Part shown: one piece after another, positions 1-4,478 of the stretch
Position numbering within the stretch: position 1 is the first letter of the stretch
Layout: every line of letters begins with the position of its first letter
Assembly (NCBI GenBank): GCA_028751055.1
Contig: JAQZDD010000062.1
Coordinates: 1-6,511, forward strand
From: Euryarchaeota archaeon Ods04
GTDB lineage: Archaea > Halobacteriota > Halobacteria > Halobacteriales > Halorutilaceae
Reading direction: 5' to 3'
Length of the DNA stretch: 6,511 bases
Notes under the pieces: model-generated
Told to the model about the DNA's origin: nothing
Seen by the model: the letters and a program-made list of their open reading frames with translations, nothing else
Databases searched by the model: none
Made by a program: the position numbers and the translations under genes

Positions 1-1043
1 CCCGAGTAGTGCGCCTTCGTCGCCTCGTAGCCCGCGTCGCGGAGACGCTCGACGAACTCGTCCAGTTTCGAGGGTGTTGCTCCCGCACGCTGACAGACCT
101 CGTGGTGGTCGTAGTGCGTCGGCGTATCCATCTCGTCGCGTACCTGCCTCAGCATCTTCGTCGCACGTTTCCGCGTCCCCATGCTCTCGTCCGTCTTCAC
201 TTCGTCTATTACCTCGTCGACGAACGCCGCGTCGCGTACCGCGCCCGTCCAGAGCGGACCTGCGATACGTCGCGTCGCGCCGCAGGAACAGTCGCGGACA
301 ATCTCCTCAGGAACCGCCGCACCTTCGGCGTCGTGCGCGTCGCGCGCTCCGCATTCGAAGCAGTGCGAGACGAAGCCGACGCCTTCGAGAGCGGCGTTCG
401 ACACCTTCGCGCCCTCCTCGACGGCGAGGTAGGTGCGTTTGTAATGGTCCGAGGAGTGCGAAAGCACGGGCGTGACGGCGACGTCGTAACGCGCCGCCGT
501 GCGTGCCAGCGCGCCTATCAGGACACGCAGACCCATCTCGGCGTGGTATGTCGTGTTGAGAGGCACGCAAGAGTAACGACGCACGCCGGAGTCGTGCGCG
601 CCGCACAACGGCGCGGTGTCCGTCGCTGTGAAACAGGCGAGCGAGTGCGCTGAGTTGAAAGCAGCGTCGGCGAAAGGTATCGGGGAGCCGAAAGGGTCTA
701 CATCGACGGCATCGTACCGTCCGCGGCGCATGACGACGTTACCGTCCTCGTGCACGGCGGTCGCTTTTTCGGCGACGTCGTTCTCCTCAACGTTCCTGCG
801 GGCAAGTTCGACCGCTTCGTCGCTCCTGTCGACTAGCGTCGCGTCGTAACCCGCGAGCGCGGCACGCACGCCACGGACGCCGCTTGCTGTGTTTGCGTCC
901 AGATACGTCGGCGTCCTGTCCGCGCCTCCTACGCGGTCGCGCCACGCGCGCAAGACACCGACCGTGATGTCGCGGTTCATCTCCATCCGCGGGTTGTAGA
1001 ACGCGTCCCCGACATCGAAACGCGCGCCGCCTTCCTCGACCAT
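1..1043 (-). CDS. trm1: tRNA (guanine26-N2)-dimethyltransferase Trm1, C-terminus cut by window edge
   Basis: Trm1 transfers one or two methyl groups from S-adenosylmethionine to N2 of G26 in cytosolic tRNAs. I translated the minus strand from the ATG at 1043-1041; 347 full codons are present and the frame is still open at base 1. Visible hallmarks are the N-terminal FYNPRMEMNRD stretch (residues 15-25), a Rossmann AdoMet motif LDANTASGVRGVR (48-60), the catalytic-site signature DVDPFGSP (114-121), the conserved block YSCVPLNTTYHAEMGLR (157-173), and a zinc-binding Cys set C228/C231/C252/C254 (CxxC and CxC). Archaeal Trm1 proteins are about 380 residues, so roughly 30 residues are missing; the visible end (KAHYSG) matches the usual position of a THFS-like motif near the C-terminus. 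It is transcribed divergently from the DUF2150 gene with a 77-bp spacer. Family assignment is firm; the start is well supported by the homologous N-terminus. Confidence 0.95.
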   Translation of the reverse strand, partial: MVEEGGARFDVGDAFYNPRMEMNRDITVGVLRAWRDRVGGADRTPTYLDANTASGVRGVRAALAGYDATLVDRSDEAVELARRNVEENDVAEKATAVHEDGNVVMRRGRYDAVDVDPFGSPIPFADAAFNSAHSLACFTATDTAPLCGAHDSGVRRYSCVPLNTTYHAEMGLRVLIGALARTAARYDVAVTPVLSHSSDHYKRTYLAVEEGAKVSNAALEGVGFVSHCFECGARDAHDAEGAAVPEEIVRDCSCGATRRIAGPLWTGAVRDAAFVDEVIDEVKTDESMGTRKRATKMLRQVRDEMDTPTHYDHHEVCQRAGATPSKLDEFVERLRDAGYEATKAHYS

Positions 1044-1120
1044 AGTACTTGGGGTTGGTTGTCGCCGTCGTAACAACAAACCACCGAAACCCATTTGACA
1101 GTGAGAACCATCTGTCCGGC
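1044..1120. promoter_or_regulatory. Divergent promoter spacer between trm1 and the DUF2150 gene
   Basis: This 77-bp spacer must carry promoters in both directions. Neither ATG has a Shine-Dalgarno match in front of it. TATA-like stretches are weak: for the plus-strand gene, an AT-richer CATTTGA around 1092-1098 lies about 26 nt before the ATG; for trm1, minus-strand TTGTTACG around 1068-1076 lies about 28 nt before its ATG. Spacing fits leaderless transcripts, but the matches are poor and assigned by position. Confidence 0.35.
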
Positions 1121-1705
1121 ATGGACGAGGAAGGCTTCTACAGCCGCGAAAGATGGAACAACTGGATGGAGCGTCTGCGAGAGGAAGAGTTCGACCCTGA
1201 GAGCGACGACGGTGACGGTGCTCGTCTGTTCTTCAATCTACAGGACGATATCACGATAGCGTGTGTCAACGCCGTTGAGGCGTACGAAGAAGGTGAATTC
1301 GACGAGGATGAGTTCGTCGAGGAACTCAACGAGATGCGTGAGATAGTGATGGCGGAGGAGGAGATGGAGGAGAACAAGAAGATGGTGCTCGAAGGCGTGC
1401 AGACCTCCCTAATCGGCGTAATGGCGTCGTGCGAGACATACGTCGTCAACAGCGGCGAACCGGCGGGCGACGGAGACGTATCCGAGTATGTCCGCGAAGC
1501 CGCACGCGCAGAGAAGAAAGACGACATGGACCGCGCACTCGCTCTCGTCGCAGAGGCGGGCGCGCTGATACTTGACGACGCCGACTTCGATGCCGAGTCT
1601 TTCGACGACCTCGAATACGGATTCGTCAGCGAATGGGTCAACGGACTCGACTCGCTCGCGGACGCCGTGAGCGAACCCGAGACGATAGAAGAAGACGAAG
1701 AGTAA
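1121..1705 (+). CDS. DUF2150 family protein, acidic, function unknown
   Basis: A 194-residue, very acidic soluble protein without signal peptide or membrane segment. I recognise it as DUF2150, a family of uncharacterised proteins of haloarchaea and some methanogens, from the N-terminal FYSRERWNNWMERL (residues 6-19), the segment ARLFFNLQDDITIACV (34-49), the EFDEDEFVEELNEMREIV helix (59-76) and the block EGVQTSLIGVMASCETYV (91-108). The C-terminal half (118-194) is predicted mostly helical and ends in an acidic tail. An in-frame ATG at 1049 would add 24 residues (MGLVVAVVTTNHRN...) that are unlike the family N-terminus and would take up the divergent promoter region, so I use 1121. The next gene follows 64 nt downstream with its own TATA-like box, so it is probably transcribed alone or as a separate unit. 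No catalytic motif is visible and no function is proposed. Confidence 0.88.
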   Translation: MDEEGFYSRERWNNWMERLREEEFDPESDDGDGARLFFNLQDDITIACVNAVEAYEEGEFDEDEFVEELNEMREIVMAEEEMEENKKMVLEGVQTSLIGVMASCETYVVNSGEPAGDGDVSEYVREAARAEKKDDMDRALALVAEAGALILDDADFDAESFDDLEYGFVSEWVNGLDSLADAVSEPETIEEDEE

Positions 1706-1739
1706 GGAAACAACGAAAACGTGGACGACCTACGGTAAA

Positions 1740-1747
1740 GTTATAAC
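1740..1747 (+). promoter_or_regulatory. TATA-like box for the UPF0173 hydrolase gene
   Basis: The octamer GTTATAAC is centred about 26-27 nt before the ATG at 1770, the usual TATA-to-start distance in archaea. No Shine-Dalgarno lies before the ATG, so the transcript is probably leaderless. The octamer is also self-complementary. Confidence 0.6.
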
Positions 1748-1769
1748 GCAGGCGCGGCGTCGTTACGTT

Positions 1770-2441
1770 ATGCGCGTAACATGGCACGGTCACTCGTTCT
1801 TCGAACTGCAGACGGACGGTGCAGAAGTACTCGTAGACCCGTTCTTAGACGGGAATCCGGCGACGGAAGCCACGCCTGAAGATTTCGACCCCGACATCGT
1901 AGCCGTCACGCACGGACACCACGACCACGCGGGCGACGCACACAGGTTCGACGCGACGGTCGTCTGCCAGCCTGAACTCGCCGAGTACTTCGACGGTAAG
2001 GGCACGGATGCAGTCGGGATTAACATCGGAGGGACGTACGAGGAGGCGGGCGTCAGCTTTACGATGGTTCAGGCGTTCCATTCGTCGGGCGCGCCGAGCG
2101 ACGGACAGTTCGACAGGTACGGCGGCACTCCTGCGGGATACGTCATCGACGACGGAGAGACGCGTTTCTACCACGCGGGCGACACAGGGCTTTTCGGCGA
2201 CATGAAGACAGTCGTGCGCGACGTTTACGCGCCCGACGCCGCCGCGGTGCCCATAGGCGACCACTTTACGATGGGTCCGGAAGACGCGGCGACAGCCGTC
2301 GGATGGCTCGGCGTCGACGATGCGTTTCCGATGCATTACGACACGTTTCCGCCGATAGAGCAGAACCCCGAAGAGTTCGCCGAACGTGTCGACGGCGCGA
2401 CGGTGCACGTACCCGAAGCCGGAGATACTGTCGAACTGTGA
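1770..2441 (+). CDS. UPF0173 family metal-dependent hydrolase (metallo-beta-lactamase fold)
   Basis: A 223-residue cytoplasmic protein of the UPF0173 (YtkL-like) group, a short metallo-beta-lactamase-fold family with a two-metal centre; the physiological substrate is not established. Metal-ligand candidates are clear: H6/H8 in the N-terminal WHGHS, the HxHxDH signature H48-G-H50-H51-D52-H53, then H104 (QAFHSS), D138 in YHAGDTG (134-140), and H189 in FPMHYDTFPP (186-195). The length is full for the family and all expected motifs are present, so the enzyme should be active. The ATG at 1770 gives the typical MRVTWHGHS start right at the first beta strand and sits at the right distance from a TATA-like box, supporting a leaderless mRNA. 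The glycosyltransferase gene begins 23 nt after the stop, so the two may be cotranscribed, though no functional link is obvious. Confidence 0.93.
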   Translation: MRVTWHGHSFFELQTDGAEVLVDPFLDGNPATEATPEDFDPDIVAVTHGHHDHAGDAHRFDATVVCQPELAEYFDGKGTDAVGINIGGTYEEAGVSFTMVQAFHSSGAPSDGQFDRYGGTPAGYVIDDGETRFYHAGDTGLFGDMKTVVRDVYAPDAAAVPIGDHFTMGPEDAATAVGWLGVDDAFPMHYDTFPPIEQNPEEFAERVDGATVHVPEAGDTVEL

Positions 2442-2464
2442 ACCCGAATCTAAGCCCGCATAGA

Positions 2465-3211
2465 ATGGTAGAAAAAGACGAACTGACGGTGCTCGTCCCG
2501 ACTTACAACGAAGAGCCGACGGTCGGCGAGGTCGTCCGCGGCTTCCTGACACAGGGCTACAACGACGTGCTCGTGATAGACGGCGGAAGCGACGACGAGA
2601 CGCAGAAGGTCGCAGAGGAGGCTGGCGCGCGTGTCGTCGAACAGTCGGGGAGTGGGAAGGGTCAGGCGGTACGCGAGGCGGTACACGAACATATGGAGCG
2701 TCCGTACGTCGTCATGATAGACGGCGACGGCACCTACCTGCCCGAGGAGGTCGACCGTCTGCTCGCGCCGCTCGAAGACGGCGCGGACCACGTCCTCGGC
2801 AACCGTCTCGGAAACCCCGAAGCATTCACTCGTCTCAACTACATCGGTAACCATATCTTCAACTTCGAGTTCCGCCTCGCGCACGGCAAGCACCTGGGCG
2901 ACATCCTGACGGGCTACCGTGCTTTCACGCTCGAATCCGCACGTGAACTCACGCTCACGGAGGAAGGCTTCGGCATCGAGACGGAGATGTGCGCTGAATG
3001 TCTCGGTGCAGGACAGCGTGTCGAGACCGTCGACATCACGTACCTCGAACGTCCCGAAGGGTCGGAGGAGAACCTGCATCCCGTCTTCGACGGTGCACGC
3101 ATCGGCTACGTCGTCTACAAGACGACACGCAGGACGCGCCCTGCTTTCTTCTACGGCGTAGCTCTCGCGGTCGCAGTCGTCGCGGTCGTCGTCTTCGCCC
3201 TTCTCAGCTGA
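2465..3211 (+). CDS. aglJ: AglJ-like GT2 dolichol-phosphate hexosyltransferase with a single C-terminal membrane helix
   Basis: A family 2 glycosyltransferase of 248 residues. AglJ in Haloferax volcanii adds the first hexose to dolichol phosphate at the cytoplasmic membrane face, starting the N-glycan used on S-layer and other surface proteins. Motifs: LVPTYNEEPTVGEVV (10-24) and VLVIDGGSDD (35-44) of the GT-A nucleotide-sugar fold, ARVVEQSGSGKGQAVREA (55-72), the DxD-containing MIDGDGTY (84-91), GNRLGN (112-117), DILTGYRAF (146-154) and GFGIETEM (168-175) with ITYLERP after it. One hydrophobic helix (about 228-247) ends the protein; AglJ proteins as I recall them have a second helix and a tail, so this one looks short. 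ATG 2465 gives a normal GT2 N-terminus; GTG 2438, overlapping the upstream stop codon, is an alternative adding nine residues. Other agl genes are not in view, so the exact sugar and the symbol remain inferred from similarity. Confidence 0.85.
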   Translation: MVEKDELTVLVPTYNEEPTVGEVVRGFLTQGYNDVLVIDGGSDDETQKVAEEAGARVVEQSGSGKGQAVREAVHEHMERPYVVMIDGDGTYLPEEVDRLLAPLEDGADHVLGNRLGNPEAFTRLNYIGNHIFNFEFRLAHGKHLGDILTGYRAFTLESARELTLTEEGFGIETEMCAECLGAGQRVETVDITYLERPEGSEENLHPVFDGARIGYVVYKTTRRTRPAFFYGVALAVAVVAVVVFALLS

Positions 3212-3227
3212 GAGAGTCCGAAAAAGC

Positions 3228-3237
3228 TTCACGTGAA
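3228..3237. promoter_or_regulatory. 10-bp perfect palindrome before the small membrane protein gene
   Basis: TTCACGTGAA is perfectly self-complementary and ends 17 nt before the ATG at 3255, in the 43-nt gap after aglJ. It is where a regulator or the initiation complex could bind, but one 10-bp palindrome can arise by chance and no clear TATA box accompanies it. Confidence 0.25.
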
Positions 3238-3254
3238 ACACACGACGAACCCGT

Positions 3255-3575
3255 ATGCTCGGCATCGTACGTTCCGCCGTCGGTCTGGTCACGCGACTCG
3301 TCGTCTTCATCGTCTCCTACCTCGTTCACCAGATACTCGGCTACGTCGTGATATTCGGTGCTGTGGTCGCAGGATTCGTCGTCTTCTTAGGCGTCACAGC
3401 CGCGCTATCTACCGTTACTTCGCAGACGGTTGCTGGTGCGGTCGGTGCTGTAGCCGCGCTCGCCTCCGTCTGGGCGGTAGGTCTGAAGCTAATCTTCGGC
3501 GGTTCTTCGGAAGCTGGAGTCGAAGACAAGGTGGACACACAGACCAACGGGGCTGACCACCTGAGTGAGAAGTAG
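3255..3575 (+). CDS. Small hypothetical membrane protein
   Basis: A 106-residue protein that I do not recognise. It is strongly hydrophobic, with likely membrane segments at about residues 7-26, 28-50 and 57-80, followed by a polar, acidic tail of about 24 residues (GGSSEAGVEDKVDTQTNGAD and on to SEK) that would sit outside the membrane. There is no lipobox, no conserved catalytic residue and no Cys. The hydrophobic pattern and a codon choice like the neighbours make it more than a chance frame, and it fills the space between aglJ and the tRNA region. It starts 43 nt after aglJ, without a Shine-Dalgarno or a good TATA box, so cotranscription with aglJ is possible. A role with membrane-bound glycan assembly would be a guess from position only. 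Confidence 0.7.
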   Translation: MLGIVRSAVGLVTRLVVFIVSYLVHQILGYVVIFGAVVAGFVVFLGVTAALSTVTSQTVAGAVGAVAALASVWAVGLKLIFGGSSEAGVEDKVDTQTNGADHLSEK

Positions 3576-3618
3576 CCAGCGATGGACTTACCGACTGTGG
3601 CATCAACCGCGGGAGGTA

Positions 3619-3637
3619 TGCGGAGAATGCCTTCGCA
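3619..3637 (+). repeat. Stem-loop, 7 bp including one G-U
   Basis: Arms TGCGGAG (3619-3625) and CTTCGCA (3631-3637) pair around the loop AATGC, with one G-U pair, so the fold is better as plus-strand RNA. It is the weakest of the five stem-loops in this tract and directly precedes the AT-rich patch. Confidence 0.4.
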
Positions 3638-3660
3638 AATCAAATATTTCCGACAGTTCG

Positions 3661-3679
3661 CGTGAATCTCCGATTCACG
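3661..3679. repeat. Perfect 8-bp inverted repeat with TCC loop
   Basis: CGTGAATC (3661-3668) and GATTCACG (3672-3679) are exact complements separated by TCC. A G/A mismatch followed by two more pairs (3658-3659 with 3681-3682) could lengthen the stem. The loop TCC is the same as in the 9-bp stem at 3795-3815. Confidence 0.75.
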
Positions 3680-3682
3680 AGA

Positions 3683-3706
3683 CAGCGGGTTACGGTGGAG
3701 TAGCGG
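3683..3706. repeat. 24-bp direct repeat, copy 1
   Basis: These 24 bases, starting CAGCGGGTTACGG and ending GAGTAGCGG, are identical to 3825-3848. The second copy straddles the 3' end of the initiator tRNA gene: its last six bases belong to the tRNA acceptor end and the rest is the immediate downstream flank. Copy 1 is therefore a duplicate of the tRNA/flank junction, displaced by 142 bp. Confidence 0.85.
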
Positions 3707-3722
3707 AAGAGCAGGCTCTTCC
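3705..3722. repeat. Perfect 8-bp inverted repeat with 2-base spacer
   Basis: GGAAGAGC (3705-3712) and GCTCTTCC (3715-3722) are exact complements around AG. The hairpin overlaps the last two bases of direct-repeat copy 1. Outside it, GTAGCG (3700-3705) and CGCTAC (3734-3739) also pair, so a larger compound fold is possible. Confidence 0.75.
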
Positions 3723-3726
3723 TAAC

Positions 3727-3749
3727 CTTTCTTCGCTACGCTCAGAAAG
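3727..3749. repeat. 6-bp inverted repeat around a GCTACGCTC-type core
   Basis: CTTTCT (3727-3732) and AGAAAG (3744-3749) flank the 11-base loop TCGCTACGCTC. Short palindromes with this kind of loop look like dispersed repeat elements, but I cannot check whether other copies exist. It ends one base before the tRNA-end copy at 3751. Confidence 0.55.
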
Positions 3750-3750
3750 A

Positions 3751-3772
3751 TAGCGGGAGGTGAATTTGGACT
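3751..3772 (-). pseudogene. Degenerate copy of the last 22 nt of the initiator tRNA (att-like scar)
   Basis: On the minus strand 3751-3772 matches the T-loop, T-stem 3' half, acceptor 3' strand and discriminator of the tRNA at 3843-3864 at 19 of 22 positions. Similarity drops where the T-stem 5' half should be, so no T-arm can form and it is not a functional tRNA. The fragment has the extent and polarity of the tRNA 3' pieces left by tyrosine-integrase integration. A simple local duplication is the alternative. Confidence 0.65.
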
Positions 3773-3794
3773 GACTGTGCTACATTACGCGAGT

Positions 3795-3815
3795 GAGGCA
3801 TGCTCCGCATGCCTC
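3795..3815. repeat. Perfect 9-bp inverted repeat with TCC loop
   Basis: GAGGCATGC (3795-3803) and GCATGCCTC (3807-3815) are exact complements around TCC, giving a very stable hairpin on either strand. It lies 28 bp downstream of the tRNA 3' end in the direction of tRNA transcription. No T-run follows, so it is not a standard archaeal terminator. Confidence 0.8.
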
Positions 3816-3824
3816 CAACAGGTC

Positions 3825-3848
3825 CAGCGGGTTACGGTGGAGTAGCGG
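3825..3848. repeat. 24-bp direct repeat, copy 2, spanning the tRNA 3' terminus
   Basis: Identical to 3683-3706. Bases 3843-3848 are the last six of the tRNA gene; 3825-3842 is its downstream flank. Its position at a tRNA 3' end makes it the likely original copy and a candidate attachment-site core. Confidence 0.85.
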
Positions 3849-3917
3849 GAGGTAGATTTGAACTACCGATCTCCGGGTTATGAGCCCGGCGGAATCTCCT
3901 GGCTATCCCATCCCGCT
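3843..3917 (-). tRNA. Initiator tRNA-Met (anticodon CAT)
   Basis: The minus strand folds into a full cloverleaf of 75 nt. The 7-bp acceptor AGCGGGA pairs with TCCCGCT, with discriminator A. The anticodon arm CCGGG-CTCATAA-CCCGG has anticodon CAT, and the T-arm is GGTAG-TTCAAAT-CTACC. The A1-U72 pair and three consecutive G-C pairs (29-31 with 39-41) at the base of the anticodon loop mark it as the initiator, not elongator Met or Ile2. CCA is not encoded (CTC follows the discriminator) and there is no intron. By my alignment position 26 is G, the target base of the Trm1 encoded at the left of the window. It points away from uspA, with 98 bp between them. Confidence 0.96.
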
Positions 3918-3941
3918 ACTCTTTGTTTCCCTCCTCGCGTC

Positions 3942-3950
3942 CTTAAGAAT
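3942..3950 (-). promoter_or_regulatory. TATA-like box for the initiator tRNA gene
   Basis: On the minus strand an ATTCTTAAG stretch is centred about 29 nt before the first tRNA base, the expected TATA position for a start site a few bases before the mature 5' end. It is the only AT-rich patch in the right place. It lies about 31 bp from the uspA TATA-like box on the other strand. Confidence 0.5.
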
Positions 3951-3959
3951 TCCGGTATT

Positions 3960-3976
3960 GGTGCCGATGTGGCACC
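3960..3976. promoter_or_regulatory. 17-bp dyad, candidate operator between tRNA-iMet and uspA
   Basis: GGTGCC (3960-3965) and GGCACC (3971-3976) are exact complements with GATGT between them. The dyad ends four bases before the uspA TATA-like box and lies about 9 bp upstream of the tRNA's TATA-like box on the other strand. The placement suits a dimeric transcription factor acting on one or both promoters. I do not recognise the half-site. Confidence 0.45.
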
Positions 3977-3980
3977 GACG

Positions 3981-3990
3981 AATAAGTTAA
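3981..3990 (+). promoter_or_regulatory. TATA-like box for the UspA-family gene
   Basis: AATAAGTTAA is centred about 30 nt before the ATG at 4016, giving a leader of zero to a few nucleotides. There is no well-placed Shine-Dalgarno, so a leaderless or near-leaderless mRNA is expected. Confidence 0.5.
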
Positions 3991-4015
3991 GGCAGTGGAG
4001 ACACACTTTGACTGC

Positions 4016-4477
4016 ATGTACGATAACATACTGGTTCCGACCGATGGTAGCGAGGGTACTGACGCGGCTGTAGAACACGCACTCGACATAGCCAAGAAGT
4101 ACGACGCTACGGTTCACGTGGTCTACGTCGTCAACACGAGCGCGTACAGTACGCTCCCCGCTGACTCGAACTGGGAGTCGATAACGGCGGCTCTCGAAGA
4201 CGAAGGCAAGACGGCGACGAAGGACATAGTCGGCATGATGCACGACGAAGGCGTCAATGCCATGCCCTCGCTGGAGGAAGGCGTACCCCACAAGACGATA
4301 CTGGAGTACGCCGACGAAAACAACATCGACCTGATAATAATGGGTACACACGGAAAGTCCGGACTCGACAGGCTTCTTCTGGGGAGTGTCACTGAGAAGG
4401 TCGTGAGAGCGTCTAAGGTGCCGGTCATGACTGTCAGGATGTTACAAGACGAGGAAGACGACGAGGAAGAGGAGTAG
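4016..4477 (+). CDS. Universal stress protein (UspA family), ATP-binding type
   Basis: A single-domain, cytoplasmic universal stress protein of 153 residues, usually a homodimer with a nucleotide-binding alpha/beta fold. The N-terminus MYDNILVPTDGSEGTDAAVEH has the classic first strand and the Asp that contacts adenine in this family (D10). The ATP signature G-x2-G-x9-G-S is complete: G110, G113, G123, S124, within MGTHGKSGLDRLLLGSV. The last strand VPVMTVR (135-141) is followed by a 10-residue, almost wholly acidic tail. An in-frame ATG at 3995 would add seven residues not typical of Usp proteins and would lie between TATA box and ATG, so I use 4016. Its stop is followed after one base by the CBS-domain gene, so the two form an operon. 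Haloarchaea carry many Usp paralogues, so the specific stress cannot be read from sequence. Confidence 0.95.
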   Translation: MYDNILVPTDGSEGTDAAVEHALDIAKKYDATVHVVYVVNTSAYSTLPADSNWESITAALEDEGKTATKDIVGMMHDEGVNAMPSLEEGVPHKTILEYADENNIDLIIMGTHGKSGLDRLLLGSVTEKVVRASKVPVMTVRMLQDEEDDEEEE

Positions 4478-4478
4478 A

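Larger units (their letters stand above)
3576..3842. other. Non-coding, repeat- and hairpin-rich tract beside the initiator tRNA
   Basis: This 267-bp tract contains no credible protein gene. A 62-codon frame at 3565-3753 overlaps the preceding gene and is assembled from the palindromes. The tract holds five short stem-loops, one member of a 24-bp direct repeat and most of the other, and a degraded copy of the tRNA 3' end, each listed separately. An AT-rich patch at 3637-3649 is the only promoter-like or T-rich sequence. The tract reads like an accumulation site of palindromic elements or integration scars at a tRNA gene. Confidence 0.7.

Noticed and set aside
9..653. Plus-strand 214-codon frame over the left part of the window
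   Set aside because: It is antisense to trm1, which has clear family motifs on the minus strand; its translation is Arg/Val-rich without any recognisable domain, as expected for the opposite strand of GC-rich coding DNA.
1138..1713. Minus-strand 191-codon Ser-rich frame
   Set aside because: Antisense shadow of the acidic DUF2150 gene: Asp/Glu codons read backwards give Ser-rich sequence. The same applies to 4442-5185 opposite the CBS gene.
1845..2552. Minus-strand 235-codon frame
   Set aside because: It is antisense to the metallo-beta-lactamase-fold gene, has no domain and runs across two real genes.
2450..3310. Minus-strand 286-codon frame
   Set aside because: It lies opposite the AglJ-like gene and mirrors its codons; no motif, no credible start context, and the plus-strand protein is clearly real.
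3609..3618. Third copy of the tRNA acceptor sequence (GCGGGAGGTA)
   Set aside because: Ten bases match exactly but the flanks do not; such a short GC-rich match can occur by chance.
3565..3753. Short plus-strand frame of 62 codons in the tRNA flank, with a CGEC motif
   Set aside because: It overlaps the end of the membrane protein gene, and its second half simply translates the direct repeat and palindromes; no start signal is visible.
3683..3772. A second tRNA or tRNA-like gene beside the initiator tRNA
   Set aside because: Only the 3' 22 nt resemble a tRNA. The T-stem 5' half does not pair, and no anticodon arm or D-arm can be formed.
3795..3815. Rho-independent-like terminator
   Set aside because: The hairpin is strong, but no T-run follows on either strand and archaeal termination does not depend on hairpins.
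3683..3848. CRISPR array from the two 24-bp repeats
   Set aside because: There are only two copies, 118 bp apart, one overlapping a tRNA gene, with no regular spacer and no cas gene.
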